From: Latrodectus hesperus
Taxonomy: Eukaryota; Arthropoda; Arachnida; Araneae; Theridiidae
Assembly (NCBI GenBank): GCA_037975125.1
Contig: JAJQOW010000014.1
Span: forward strand, 23,831,914-23,895,913
Direction: 5' to 3'
Length of the DNA stretch: 64,000 bases
How positions within the stretch are numbered: the first letter of the stretch is position 1; each line of letters starts with the position of its first letter. Positions 49,560-62,586 of the stretch are shown piece by piece. The translations under genes and the position numbers were made by a program. The notes under the pieces were generated by a model. It saw only the letters and a program-made list of their open reading frames with translations, had not been told where the DNA came from and searched no databases.

Positions 49560-51379
49560 AAAAATTTTTAATATAAAAGTCTGTGTAAAAGTACGCTCCA
49601 AAAGGTAGTATTAAAAACTTTGGTACATTTTTAACATTTGATAAAGAATTTTTATACAATTCTTAAGCTGATTACTCAAAAGGATAATAAGACTTATTAC
49701 TTTAGAAATATGTGTGCAAAATGATTATATAAAGCATATGAAAATGGCCACAAACTATTTCTCATCTAATCTAGAAATGCTTCATATCTACTTTTCTTGC
49801 ATATCATTTTTGTGTACTAGAACATTATTTTTCTATGTTTTCATAAAATGTACAAATTAATATAGTTATATAAATGTTTTTTTTAATTTAATTGATTTTG
49901 CCTGTGTTGGAAAGAAAAAAATTGACCAGACACTTTTATTTAAAATTTTACTTTTATTATATTTAACAAACATTTCAAGTTTTAAGAAACATATGCATCA
50001 AACCTTCATGGCTAGTTTGAAAGTGACATTGAAATACCAAAATTTGGTGACACAGTATTGTTAATATTGATACTTCTTTGGAAAAATGTTTACAAAATTG
50101 ATGCTTTCTGTTTAATATCTTGTTCATATTAATAAAAATAAAATGCATTGCATAGAAATGTTCTCAATAAAAACTTTTAAGCTATACATTAACTTTATTA
50201 TATAAATTGTTACATTCTTAATTCTGAAATACTTTCAAATGTGAGGTATTTTAAATTCCTAAATGCAAACTTTGCTGTGCACTTATAATTAAATTTTATT
50301 GTTAAATTTGATCTAAATCTATTTAAAATTTTGATCTAAATTTACATTTTTAAGTACTGATTTATTAAAAATTGAATTTGCTATAATTATTGTAGAAACT
50401 TTAATGCTAAATTTGAAATTTTTTACTCTTATTATTATAACTATATATTGATCTCATATGAAATAATTTGTTTTCTAGTGAATTACTTGATTTGTTTTAT
50501 TGAACATTACATTTTATTAAATTATTAGTTTTGTAATATTAAAAGTCTGAAATTTATATAAATTTGTGTAAAGGAAAGTGACAGTTAAAAATTAAAATAT
50601 AGAAAAAAATTAACATTAACTATTTCTGTTATAAAATTATTATGTTTTTTATTTTAAAATAAAATATTTTATTTCTAATATTAGATGATAAAAAAATCTA
50701 ATATTAGAAAGAAATAAAAAATGTTTTAAACTAAAATATTATCAAAGAATTTTAAGTTTGAGATTAAATATAGAAAATAATATTTATTCTTATTTTTAAA
50801 CCTTTTAAAAGTACAGTTTTTTATTTATTGATTTCAATATATGTGCATGAAATGCATAATTAAATATAGAAAATATTAGTGATATTAACATTTTCTGAAT
50901 ATTTTTTAAATTAATAAAATGTTTCTAAATATTATATATTACATAATTGCATCATTAATATTTATGTTGAAATAAGCATTTGTAAATATAATAATTTTGT
51001 TTTGATTAAAATATTTCTTAAATGAACAAATTTTTATATGATGTGTAATAAAATCTCTTTTTTAATAAATTCAGTTTTTGTTTTTAGAAAACAGTGATTG
51101 AACATGGTAGTTTAAATCTGTAGATTACAAAAAAAATAGCTGAGCTAATTAGCCATCAGTGAAAAAATAGATGGTAATTTTTTATTGTATATTCTTCTTA
51201 AATTTTATAAAATTATAAACTTTGTATGAGTATTTGAATGTGTTGGTGATTTTCAGCCATATTTATTTATAAATGTTTCAATCATGGTAATATTAATTGG
51301 GGTAGTTCCTCATTTAAAATTGTTTTAGACCTTGAGCTTTTCAGTGTACAACAGAACTTTGTCTATTCCGAAATATTGC
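49560..51379. other. A+T-rich downstream region
   Basis: No gene was recognised. A 14-bp inverted repeat lies at 50672-50710 (TTTCTAATATTAGA and its complement). Confidence 0.5.
50672..50710. repeat. 14-bp perfect inverted repeat
   Basis: Arms 50672-50685 and 50697-50710 around an 11-nt A-rich loop. Confidence 0.85.
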
Positions 51380-51620
51380 ACTATAGCCTGGTTGTAGGAC
51401 TAGGGCCTTCATTGTAACCCTAGGCTCAAATTTATAGATTTGAATCCTACTTCAGACTTGAATGTTTATAGTGGTTTGGAATGCTCTTTATATTGTAGGT
51501 TCCGGTTTAGTTGATCATGTGTAAAAAATGATTGTTGAGTGACAAACTCAACCATTGTTAGACAGCGGGAGACTTCTATTTTCTTCATGTGCATCTGTCA
51601 AGGTAGATGCTTGGGAGTTT
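51380..51620 (+). mobile_element. tRNA-derived SINE
   Basis: An A-box-like TAGCCTGGTTGTAGGA at 51384-51399 and a B box GATTTGAATCC at 51438-51448 are 39 bases apart. They are followed by TACTTCAGACTTGAAT and TGTAGGTTCC, shared with the fragment at 39.46-39.56 kb. The downstream end is unclear. Confidence 0.6.
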
Positions 51621-51766
51621 TTCAGGTTTCTTTTCTAAAAAGCAATTACATAATAGATTATCTCTTAAAACTGCTTGCTACTACAGTGTCAAAGTAAAAG
51701 AACTTATGATTTTTTATACCAATATAAATTCAAACTAAAATAACAATTATTGTATAATCTTTTCAG

Positions 51767-51934
51767 AAAAGTATTAACCCCCTTTTTTCTACAAGATTGA
51801 GAAGTGTTTCTTTTTTTTATCTAATTGTTGGCCAGAAAAAAATGAAGTTTGTTGAATGGAAAGAAACTGATTTCGATTGCGATATAAGTTCCACTGTTCC
51901 TCCTAAAAAAGAGAAAACATTTGTATCTAAATAG
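51767..51934 (+). CDS. candidate plus-strand terminal exon, unknown protein
   Basis: Two good acceptors in the same frame open this exon: TATAATCTTTTCAG before 51767 and TCTAATTGTTGGCCAG before 51836. From 51836 the frame reads KKMKFVEWKETDFDCDISST, then VPPKKEKTFVSK and TAG at 51932-51934. The longer form adds KSINPLFSTRLRSVSFFYLI and VGQ. The acidic-then-basic tail is coding-like. It is phase 0 at either acceptor. The upstream exons were not found; splicing from inside the FBXL6-like frame would break the frame. I do not recognise the family. Confidence 0.4.
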   Translation, partial: KSINPLFSTRLRSVSFFYLIVGQKKMKFVEWKETDFDCDISSTVPPKKEKTFVSK

Positions 51935-54900
51935 GAATGGTTTTATAATATAATTTTTAAAATTTGTCTATTTTCATGATGGAAACTGTAGAAACTGCAA
52001 TAATTGCTCACTTTAATATCACCAATTTTTTCTATGCTTAGTTAAGTATTAATAGGTATTCAATGTAGATGTCCAAAAAATATTCTGCAGATTTTTATTT
52101 ACCAAAATAAGATTTTTTAAGAAAACAAGGCTTGTGTGTGTATTAACAATTTATACAGTTTTTTTTAATTTTATATTAACATAAATTTATTCACTAATTT
52201 TAAAAATAATCAAACTGTGCATACTTTGTTTTAAATAACATGTCCCTGTTTAATTTATGTTTTCAATCTAGTTTCTTCTGTTATTGATAGATTTTAATAG
52301 ATTCTGTTTCTCTTAAAAATGAGCTCCTAGTGGCAAACTTAAGGTTAGAATTCCTAACTACCAAAAAACATTGGGAGGTTTCCACATTAAAATATTACTT
52401 GGTTTGTATAATGCCTGGTTTTTGAAAAATTGTTTTAAGAGCCCTTGAATCTCCTGAAGTTTTGACTTGACTTCTTGAAAATCATGAGTTACTCCTTAAA
52501 ATTTTACTTAAACCTTGATGCCTTTTATTTTCTGTTAGAAAATATTATAATTTTTTGAATTTTTGTTTGAACAAATTGTCCAAAAACAAAATTTAATACT
52601 GGGTTTTAATGTTAACTATAAATGGCGGCATGATCGATATTTGATTGCTTTTGTAAGCATGCGTAACTGATGACTAAAATAAAAATCCAGTACAGCCATA
52701 ATAGGTTCATGATAATCCAGTTTTGATAGTATTTAGAATTATGTATGTAAAGTGAAGTAGTCTCCAATAATGTGTGTCAATTAGGCAGGTGATTTTTTTA
52801 AATTCTTTTTCTATTTGCTTGTTTTCTTTATATTTTATTAAGTTCACTGAATATTAATATTTAAACATATGTTTAAATAACATGTTTAAATATTAATATT
52901 CAATGTCAAAATATACTTTTCATACCTACTGTGGTGAAACTATGGTGGTTACTATTGCAACTTCAGTGAATTGTGTTGAGTTTCATTGCTTATCAATACA
53001 AATAAAGGTTGAAGTAAATAACTTGGTGAAAAATGTGTTTTCAAGGACCAGTGGACTCGGGAAAAACTATACAAAGATTGGCTTTTGCATGATTATGAAG
53101 AAACATGCCTATTGTCTGTCTGGCTTGTAAAAGACTTCTGTTTTTCAAATTTGTGCAATCGGTTGACAAATCCCATATATATATATATAAAAACATGTAT
53201 TTATTAGCAGGCTGTTAATTCTAAAATATCCACTGTGACACTTTTTCTCCATTTAAAAAATTTTTTCACTGCTGCTGTTCTTTAAGAATGTAAATCTGCA
53301 GCACATCCTGAAAATTTAAATTCATTTATTTTTTCAAAAGAATTTTTAAAGGTTGAAATTCTAAGTAACCTTGTGGTTTCAGCTTTTAAGTTCTTATAAC
53401 GATTTAAATTCTCTTTTTAAAGTGTACTTGTTTAAAAATGTTTGAAATTGCATCTTATTTTTCCAACTTATTAAAAAAAGTTAAAAATGCTATTAATTAT
53501 GTGCTTCTCTTTGATAAAAGTTTAAATGATCATATGCTGGCAAGCAATTGGACTGCCTTGTTGATTTTGGGAAAATGATATTGTTAAAACACGTATTTCT
53601 TTAGTTTCTCAATTGGAGATATTTTGTGTGTTTGAAGAATGAGAAGTGCTTAGAATTATTAACAAGTGGAGTATCCTAGTTGTCAACGGATGATCTGTAT
53701 ATGAACTGGCTCATTTTTTACTAAAATGGTTGATCTTTTTTTTAAAAAAGTGAAGCTTGAAAGGGGTTATACACACTTTAAAATATTCAATAAATTAATA
53801 AATAAAATCTAATAAAAATGTTTAAAAATTCTAAAATTATCATTTATTTAATTGAATGAATAATTCAATATAAAGATTATTATTTAAATAAAAATTTTTA
53901 TAACTATAAAAATTCATTGAAAACTTTTTGAAGTTATCATTAAATATAACCTAATTTAAATAAAAAATATTCTCAATTTTTATAATTATTTATTTCACTT
54001 ATTTACAAATGTAATTGAAAAATGTTGCATATATATATTATATGCATATTTGGTTTAAGACAATACATTCATGGAGCTAGATGTAAAATAATTCAAACGA
54101 ACTGCAGTGATTGAAGTAAATTCTGCTAGTATTTTACAGTGAATTTCCATATCTTTGCACAGATTGTTTCAAATATTTTTTATGGGAAGGTTTTCTGAAT
54201 CATTTAAGAAAATTATTTGGCACATCACATCTACATGATTGTTAACTTTTATGGAGGCAAATCAGTAAGAATATTCTTGTAAAATTCGAAAAATAAGTGT
54301 AACGAAATTGTATAACACCTACATTATAAACTTTTATATTTTAGTGTTTTCTACCCATAAAATCTTCCGACCAATGTTATTCATAAATGAAAGTAGAAAA
54401 ATACTATAAAAACTTATGTAATTCATGTAAAAATGTTTCAATTAATAAGAATATTGTGAATTTTTCACCAACAAAATCTGTTAAATTTCTAAAATGCATG
54501 TATTTAATAGTATAAGTGAACTAGCATTTAAACTAATAAAAACAATTCGATTTGAAAATTAAAAATATAATGAAGTATAACAAATTAAATACATAACACA
54601 TTTTCTCAGAACAAAAAACTTTATTTGAAACATGAATATAAATGAATACAACAGGAGGCAATTACTAACTAGAAAATCAAAGCTCCTCAATTTGAAGTTT
54701 TTTTTTAAATGCCTATTGCTAAAACCCATTAAAATATGAACAAATATCGCAGCACAGCAAATAGGAAATATAACATATCATTATGTTAAACAAAAAATTA
54801 CAGTGATAAACCAATTTAAATTTTAGCACCATAAAATGATATTTTTAAAAATTGGAAATTAATTGTATTTTTTAACAAATTATTTATACAGTAGAAAAAT

Positions 54901-55860
54901 TTTAAAATGTTTTACAATACTTGCAGAAAGAGTATATGAAATCAATTTGATTTAAGTCTACCAATGGTATGATGTATCAGTAAATATTGTGAATTATAAG
55001 AATGTATAATTTCATTATTGAAACTTAGGGATGTGTCTCAAAAAATCTGTCAGATTTTTTATAGGTTTAAAACTTGTAGTTTTAGATACATAAAATTCGT
55101 AATGAAATAAGATATTGAATGCATAAACTGTTCCTAAAGAAAAAGGGATCAAAATTGGCGACGAATATGAAAGGTAATCATAATAAAGACTACAAACAAT
55201 TGTGTTTTAAAGGAACTTTAGAATAAACAATTTTTTTACAATAATCATGACATATTTTGAAGTTAATTAATAAAATGCTTTCTTAGTTGCGTTTATAATG
55301 TAAACAAAAATAAAGGATAAAAAATTTATTAAACACAAGACATGGGTATCACTTAATATCAAGATGAATTTTCAGAAACTAGTAAGAAAGTTATTTTAGC
55401 TGTGCAAATCACCGAAAATTTTTCTCATTTATTTAATTATTTCTTGAAGGATAAAATTAAATTGTTCTAACTTTACAATCTTTCCAAATAAATTCATCAT
55501 ACCCTCAAGCAAGAATATTTTTCTTGAAGACATTTAAAAATTGTTCAGAGAATGGTTAGTCTTTTTTTTATTAAAGTTTCTTAAATAACTATGTATAAAC
55601 ACAGTCCAAATATTATATTTCTCATACAATCCTCTCTATGCAACCATTCATTTAACTGTATCCAACACCATTTAATTTTCACAATAGCAATATTTATATA
55701 TAATTATTTAAAACTGATATTTCAGCTTTTCCTATTTTTATATTAAATCCAAAATCTGTGCAGCAATAAAATAAACAAATAAGCATGATATCAAAATTTT
55801 TAACCTGAATTTCGACTGCTATTTTTGATAAGTTGGTAATTTTTAAATAAAGTGGGCTTG
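51935..55860. other. A+T-rich stretch, mostly featureless
   Basis: Contains the 20-bp inverted repeat at 52848-52902 and a short coding-like piece at 53.04-53.16 kb (see findings). No gene can be supported. Confidence 0.5.
52848..52902. repeat. 20-bp perfect inverted repeat
   Basis: Arms 52848-52867 and 52883-52902 (core GAATATTAATATTTAAACA) around a 15-nt spacer. It is very A+T-rich, so chance is more likely than for the other hairpins. Confidence 0.8.
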
Positions 55861-55864
55861 TAAA

Positions 55865-56110
55865 TTTCAAATTACGACCCCATTCCTATTGCAGATAGTT
55901 TGTCATTCTTGGGATCTAACAATTCAAGAATGATGTATGGATTTGGTGTGTTTGCTATTCTTTGGTCACATTTTGCACATGAAGTCTCATTTAGTGAATA
56001 AGTTGAAGGTGGCTGTAAATCACTAAACATCCACATATGAGGTGGAAATCAAACTTTTGAGCCAATAGATTAACTATTCAGTTGCTAGTGATGGCTGGTC
56101 ATGTAATCTC
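55865..56110 (-). mobile_element. tRNA-derived SINE fragment
   Basis: On the minus strand AGCCATCACTAGCAACTGAA is followed by a B-box-like GTTTGATTTCC. The block is G+C-richer than its flanks and runs to about 55.87 kb. No clean target-site duplication was found. Confidence 0.42.
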
Positions 56111-57260
56111 AAATTTCAATTTTGGTATGAAAATTATATGTATTTCAGAATTTTAAATTATTGCTTTAAAACAAAATTATTGAATTTTTATTTCTTTAAT
56201 TTTAAAATAAATGAACCTGTCTCGAAAATGGAAAAGTGACACCCATGCATCAAAGATATGCTACTTTCTACTGTTTTACATTTAAATAAAAAAGTACATG
56301 CAAATCATCATTCATTAAAACTCAATGTTAATAAATATAACTCTGAATTTCATAACATACATTTATAGAAATTAAATTTTCCATAAAAAAAAACATTAGA
56401 GCTTATTTTTTCCAATAGCACAGGCTTTCTAAATATCAATTCTGGCATAAAAATGATTACGTCAATTTAATGTAAAATATAAATATTTTTAACACAATAC
56501 AAGATGCAGTTTAATAGTTTTGTGTCATTTAAATCAGAAATAGAAAAAATTTAAACTTTTTTTATTTTTTAAAATTAAGACCACATAATTTTTATACAAT
56601 AAATAAATAACAAAAGTATCTTTTTAATTTTTATAAATACAATACTTTCCCTAAACAATTTAGAATAAAAAACAAAAGAAATATAGCATTTTTTATTCTA
56701 AATTTATAACTAAATGAAAAATCTTTTTTATATTGATTATAGAATAACAATTAAACTAAACAAAAATGAACAAATTCAAATTAATTGGTAAGTTTTCATA
56801 AAAAAAATCATGAACTTTTTCCATTTTTTTAAATACAAAACTTAATTATGATAAACAAATATTTAATACTGAATTAGACTTGCTTAGGAAAAAAATTTAT
56901 ATTTTTTATCAATTTAGAATATGATCATAATAAAACAAAACCTAAAGTAGTAACATTTTATTTAATATTATTAATTTAATGATTAAGAGAGTTGATTAAT
57001 TTTACATGACTTCCCAAATACATAGAAATTAAAACCATCAATTCAATTTGAGAATATTGTAACTAAAGAAACGCAACTTTCAATGTAATGTATTTCTGAA
57101 AACAATAGTTGATTTAGAAAATTTATTAACTAACATTTTCCCAACCTTTTCACATACAGCAGAATTTGAACTATCCAAACATGAACATAGATATTTGGGA
57201 AGAAAAATATTTTGGACCTTCAGAAATTAACTTGGTTTAGTTCATCATTTTATGCCACTT
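56111..57260. other. A+T-rich spacer
   Basis: Nothing recognisable. Confidence 0.5.
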
Positions 57261-57264
57261 TTTG

Positions 57265-57410
57265 CAGCTGTGGGACCTACTGCAAAATGAATTTTCAGAC
57301 ACTACAAACATAAGCCCTTAAGGCAGAAATTGAACTCTGCCTTGAAGGATGTTTATAATAACTGTCAAACGGAAGGCTAGAATGTCTAACCATTCAGCTA
57401 TTTCTTTGAT
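57265..57410 (-). mobile_element. tRNA-derived SINE fragment
   Basis: On the minus strand an A-box-like TAGCTGAATGGTTAGA is followed by GCAGAGTTCAATTTCTGCC in the B-box position and later GTAGGTCCC. The arrangement is like the 7.8-kb and 39.5-kb SINEs. Confidence 0.5.
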
Positions 57411-57687
57411 TGCGCATGTACATGTATGATTTAAGGATAACTAACACAGCTGTAATTTAAACATGAAAATAAAAAGCATTTACATGAAAATATCTATGGC
57501 TTCAAATAAGAAATATCAGCAGTGAAATTAGATAACATTAAATTAAATAAAACAATAAAAACATTTTTTTTTATTAACTTTTAATAATTTTTTAAAGAAT
57601 TGGGAAAAATATAATAAACAATAACAAATGCAAAAATGTTTTAAAACATAGTTTTTTTTTTTCAAAAATTAAAATTTTCATGAAAAA

Positions 57688-57744
57688 TCTGCTGTTTACA
57701 ACTGATGTTACTATTTGAAAGTAACATCAGTTGTAAACAGCAGA
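57688..57744. repeat. perfect 24-bp hairpin, 9-nt loop
   Basis: Arms 57688-57711 and 57721-57744 (core GCTGTTTACAACTGATGTTA) are exact complements. The arms are of mixed composition, unlike the A+T-rich context. Confidence 0.92.
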
Positions 57745-60700
57745 TAAAAAGTAAAATAATTTGTAACTCAGAATTGTTATTTTTCTACTTCAACTAATAT
57801 TTATAGCAGATGAAATTAATACTAAAAACAAGATTTTAGGGAAGTCTTAGACGTTTTATAAATATTGCTCATTTTTAACACTTTGAAAAAAAATAAAGAA
57901 AAAAAAAATATTTAGCATCACAAATCTTTCTTTTTTAACAATCAGGAAATAAGGCCAGCCCAATACAAAATGATAATAAAAATGAAAAGTGAATTGTAAA
58001 ATGAAGAAAATTAGGTGCAATTGTTTGCTTTAACAAATTAAAATAAATCATACTTTAGTTATTTCACATAAAAATTTTAAAAATTCAATACCATGAATAA
58101 AGGACAAATTTTTGCTCAAAATATTAACTATCCAGTCTTTTAAAACCATAGTGACTCAATAAAAAATTAATTTTACATTTAAACACAGTAAATCAAAATG
58201 CTGGTTAAAGAAATTTGTCACTACTTCCTCAGCATACACTTCAGATATAATTTCTTTACTAAATAAAATTTTTAACACATAGGTTTTGAGAAAAGCAGTT
58301 AAATTCATTTCCAATTTTAGAAAATGCCTTGTTAAAATAAAAAATGATTTGCACAGAAAAGTTTCTTAAAAATTGAAGATAATTTTTTTGTAAAAATTTG
58401 TAACTAGATCACTGTATATAAGTTGGATAATTATACATGATGTAAATCATTGAACAAAATAAGACTTTTTTTCTCCATTGGATTTAAACTCTAATATACA
58501 AAAAATTGCATAAAATATTGCACACATTTTCTTAATTTTGTTAAAAAATTTAAATTTTATTTAAAAAAATGCACATCTTGTCAATAGTTTAATACTAACT
58601 GAATTTATGCTATTTCATTTATAACTATCAGAAATAATATAAAAATCATTAAGAGTTTTCAATAATAACTGCAGAAAAGCTCAGAGTAAGGTGATAGATA
58701 CAATAAGAATTTTGTCTTATTTGCAGAAGAGGTGGAATATAGAAAAACTTACAATGAAAAGCTTATACTTGACCAGATGCATACATATTAAAACCCAAAA
58801 TTTGGTTCTTATTACCAACTCAATGATATGAAGATAAATCACCATATAAATGCACAAATTCAAAAATTTAATAAATGCCTGAACTAGATTTATAAACATT
58901 TTTTGCTAAAACAAAACAATTAAAACTGTTTGCAACGATGTTTAAAAGAAAGGAGTAGAAACGAATGATTAACAAAAATAAAAATCAACAGATTTATATT
59001 TACAAACAAAATATTATTAAAACACTATCTTTATTATCATTAGTCTTTCATATAGAATGTTAATTCCTTTTTCTTAGCCAAACACAACTGAAATTTTAGT
59101 TTTATCTAAAATAGTCCTTTAAGAAAAGTAGTCGTAAAAATGATACTGTATTATGAGAAATTAAACAAGCAATTTTACTTTTAAGCGAAAAATCTACCCA
59201 TCATCCAATTCAAAGTAATACTTTTAGATTTTCTAAAGTAAAATAATTAACTTGATTACTGATTTAGTTCTAAGCAGAGAAAAATTAATATTTAAAGAAA
59301 ATGTAATCAAGCATTATTATCTATTACTTTATGGAAATGCTTTGAAACTTGCCAACTGTGACACAGAATAGCATTAAAAAATGCATTGTTTTTTTAGGAA
59401 TATTTATATGCAGGAGGTAAAAATATTTGTCTCAATTAAAAGTGTTGAATATTTGGTTTATTCACCTCCAAATGCAGAAATTAAAAATTTTTTCAATTAC
59501 CCCAAAATTTATTTGGCAAATACACATGTATTTCGCTTTAATTAAAAAAATATTGGATTCATTGATATCAAATAATTATGTCACACAAATTTCATTCAAA
59601 TATGCTACCAATCATAAGGTTTAAAAGAACATTGCACGAAGGTATTCAATTTTAAGAATTAACGAGAAGGTAGATAACCATTTTCTATACATATAATACT
59701 TTCTTACATAGGAACATGCAAGTATTTATAGGAAATTTAACGCTTACAAAATCCTTAGTCTTTTTAAGATTTTATGGAATCTTATTTCAAAGAAAGTGAT
59801 TCGGTCAGTATACAAGTGATACATTTTTGAAATAAATAAATACAACATAAGTACTAATCATTAAGTACAAAAAGAGATAAATGCTTTCAAGTTTATAAAC
59901 TGTATTTACTATTATTATTATTATTTTTTTTTTTTTGGAAATCTACATTTACACATTTCCACCTGTTTGAATAAATACACAATATTTTTTCTATAGAAGA
60001 ATAAATATTAATGGATATAAAGCCTAAATAAACATAGTAAATTAGAAAGAAGATAACATTTACAAAATAAGAAACAGCTGCACTTTACGAAGTAGCATTC
60101 ATATTAATATAACTCAGATGAAAAATCTCACTCCAACGAACTGCAATATCTACTGCTATATGGTTGGTGTTATCATTAAAGGCAAAAAGAAGTTACATAT
60201 CCATAATATAGCCAAAAAAGCTGGAAAAACACTTATGGAAAATGCAGAAAATATTTTCATATAGGTAAATAAAATTGCTTTTAAGCTGTTTTCTTAGTTC
60301 AATACATATTTTAAAAGAAGTTTTGTAATATTTAAAACCCTATTTGTTTATCTAAATATGTTGATTTAAACACACTAAGAATTTAGAATGAGGAACCAGA
60401 CAACAAAATTAGTCCAGTTTTAATGTCGATAAAAAATATAATAATGTAATCACAAAAATTATGAATAAATTAATTATGGTTGATTATTTATTTCATTGAT
60501 GAATAAAAACAAAATAAACATATGCAATTTGTATCTCTTTATGAAACAAATTATGAAATTTACTTTGTTATCTTACACTTTTTCTTCAAAAGAAAATGCG
60601 CTTAAATCCTACTTTTATTTACTTTGTTATAAAAATATTCAAAAGAAAAGAAAGTAATTAAAATTTGTACATGAAAGGAGCATATTTTTCTGAGAAAATT

Positions 60701-61360
60701 TTCTTTTAAATATACATGTTATTGATTTTTTTCTTTTTTTTAAGTATACAGATTAGAAAACTTGCATCCAAAAGAGAGTGATGTCTGTTATACTATAGGG
60801 CATATATTGAGCTAAATATAACTTATCAATCAATGAATCATAAAAGTTAAGTATCAATAACTTAATTGTGAAAACAAAGAAGAATCAGTAAATCAAGCAC
60901 AAAATCTAATATATCTAACATAAATCACAATGAACGATAAAAATGTCTAATCAGAAATTGATTTTTCAATATTCACTTCAAATGTTTAACAGATAAAATC
61001 TGAAAATTTTCCCCAAATACATTACATGACAAAATAATGTTTCTAATAATGGAAGATAACTAAATACATAACACAATTATAAAAATACAACAAAAGAAGA
61101 GTGAACACATATTTGAAATTAGGTTAATACGATGAAATTAAAATTGTACACTAGACAAAGCACTAGTGCAAAAGACAGACTGGAAACAAAAACATAGACT
61201 ACGTATTTCTTGACTGAATTGGACTGACAAGTAAATAAATGGTCTCTTTGAGTCAATCCATCTTCTATAGCACTCTGAGGAAGCAATAAAAAATAACTAG
61301 AAGTTTCCTCAACACGACAAGCAAAGTGAACACATGCACAAGTGAATTGCATCTTTATAT
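57745..61360. other. A+T-rich stretch
   Basis: No gene or element could be supported. It is presumably intergenic, 3' of the Tudor-domain gene. Confidence 0.5.
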
Positions 61361-61438
61361 TCAGTGAGGGTCCCAATGATTGCTGTTTACCCAAACGGCA
61401 AGACCTCTTTCTACCAGCTCCTTGTTGATAAAGGTACT
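61361..61438 (-). CDS. last exon of a Tudor-domain gene
   Basis: After the acceptor ATTTTTTACAG the phase-0 frame reads STFINKELVERGLAVWVNSN, then HWDPH and TGA at 61361-61363. The IN-x-x-LV-x-x-GLA-x-W motif is the SNase-like part of an extended Tudor domain. It joins exactly in phase to the exon at 62587-62723. A longer open frame in another phase overlaps it but gives no domain. See that exon for function. Confidence 0.62.
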   Translation of the reverse strand, partial: STFINKELVERGLAVWVNSNHWDPH

Positions 61439-62586
61439 CTGTAAAAAATAAATAGAATTTAAAAAGGGATTTTGTAAGCATTAAAGCTATGATATTCAAA
61501 TCAATATTAAAAATTAATTCCAACATACTTTATAGAAAACAATCTTAAAAAATTGCTTCTAATATTAAAAAAAAAAAAAAAAAAAATCAAGATAATCAAC
61601 ACTATTCAAAGAAATCTTAATTTTAAAGTTTTTAGGAGCAATGAAAGAATTTAGAATTGAAACTATATTTCATTACTGATCTAGCAATCAGTGTTCTTTT
61701 AAATATACACATTATTCCAACTTTTAAATATTCCAATTTGATCTAATTAATTCAAAAATAACAAAAATGAAAGTCATTCACATGTGTTCAAAATAAAACA
61801 AACTGTATTATGCAAGGGAAAGGACCAAGTGATGGTAAGACACAGTAAAAGAAATCCATTATTTTACATATTTTCAATTATTTTGCTCATGACCAGAATT
61901 TTATTCATACACATTAAACTGGTCATACCATAAAAAGACACCCTCTGTTAAATATTTGGTAAAGATTGAATCACTGAACTATCTTCTGTGATCCAATCAT
62001 TGCCAAATACATACAATAGAGACACATTAAAGTGGTCATACCATAAAAGACACCACCTGGTATGTATTTGGTAATGATTGGATCACCAAACTATCTTCTA
62101 TATAGAAATTTGATCAATGAACTGTGTTCAAAATTTTTTCATTAAACATTACTAAAAATAACAAGAAATAAGATATATGATCACTTAATTTAAAAATGCT
62201 AAAGGACTTGATAAAGTTAGTAGAATATTATAACCAAATGTTTTACTCCTTGAATAACATTTGTATTAATTTAATGCAAGCAATGTATAATAAAATAAAC
62301 AACTTATTTAGTAATAAAAATCTTCAATTAAAGACGTTTTATTATTTTTTATAGTTACAATATTCAGTCATTAATTATATTTTATAAAATATGAATTAGA
62401 CTAAATACTTTCACAAAATTTAATGCATTCAATGTTTTAAAGACCTACTTGCATATTCAGCAGAAAATTATTATGTGTGATAGACATAAAATTGTAAAGA
62501 AAATTTTGCAGCAAAATAATAATAATAATAAAATAAATATTTTTGACAATTTAAATAATTTAAAGCACCACAAAATTAGAACTTAC
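61439..62586 (-). other. last intron of the Tudor-domain gene
   Basis: It begins with gtaagt (62586-62581 on the minus strand) and ends in AG at 61439-61440. It contains an 18-base A run near 61569 and the repeat cluster at 61910-62099. Confidence 0.58.
61910..62099. repeat. tandem duplication with an internal inverted copy
   Basis: Direct copies at 61910-61987 and 62023-62099 share CACATTAAA, TGGTCATACCATAAAA and AAACTATCTTCT-like ends. Between them, 61988-62012 (GTGATCCAATCATTGCCAAA) is the reverse complement of 62062-62086 with one mismatch. It lies inside the Tudor intron. Confidence 0.85.

Noticed and set aside
52903..53130. 75-codon plus-strand frame
   Set aside because: No domain or splice context. 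A neighbouring frame looks more protein-like, so this one is a shadow at best.
61119..61526. 135-codon minus-strand open frame
   Set aside because: Only the portion around 61361-61438 is exonic, and in a different frame. The long frame starts inside the intron and ends in hydrophobic A+T-driven codons. The Tudor reading is supported by phase and motif.
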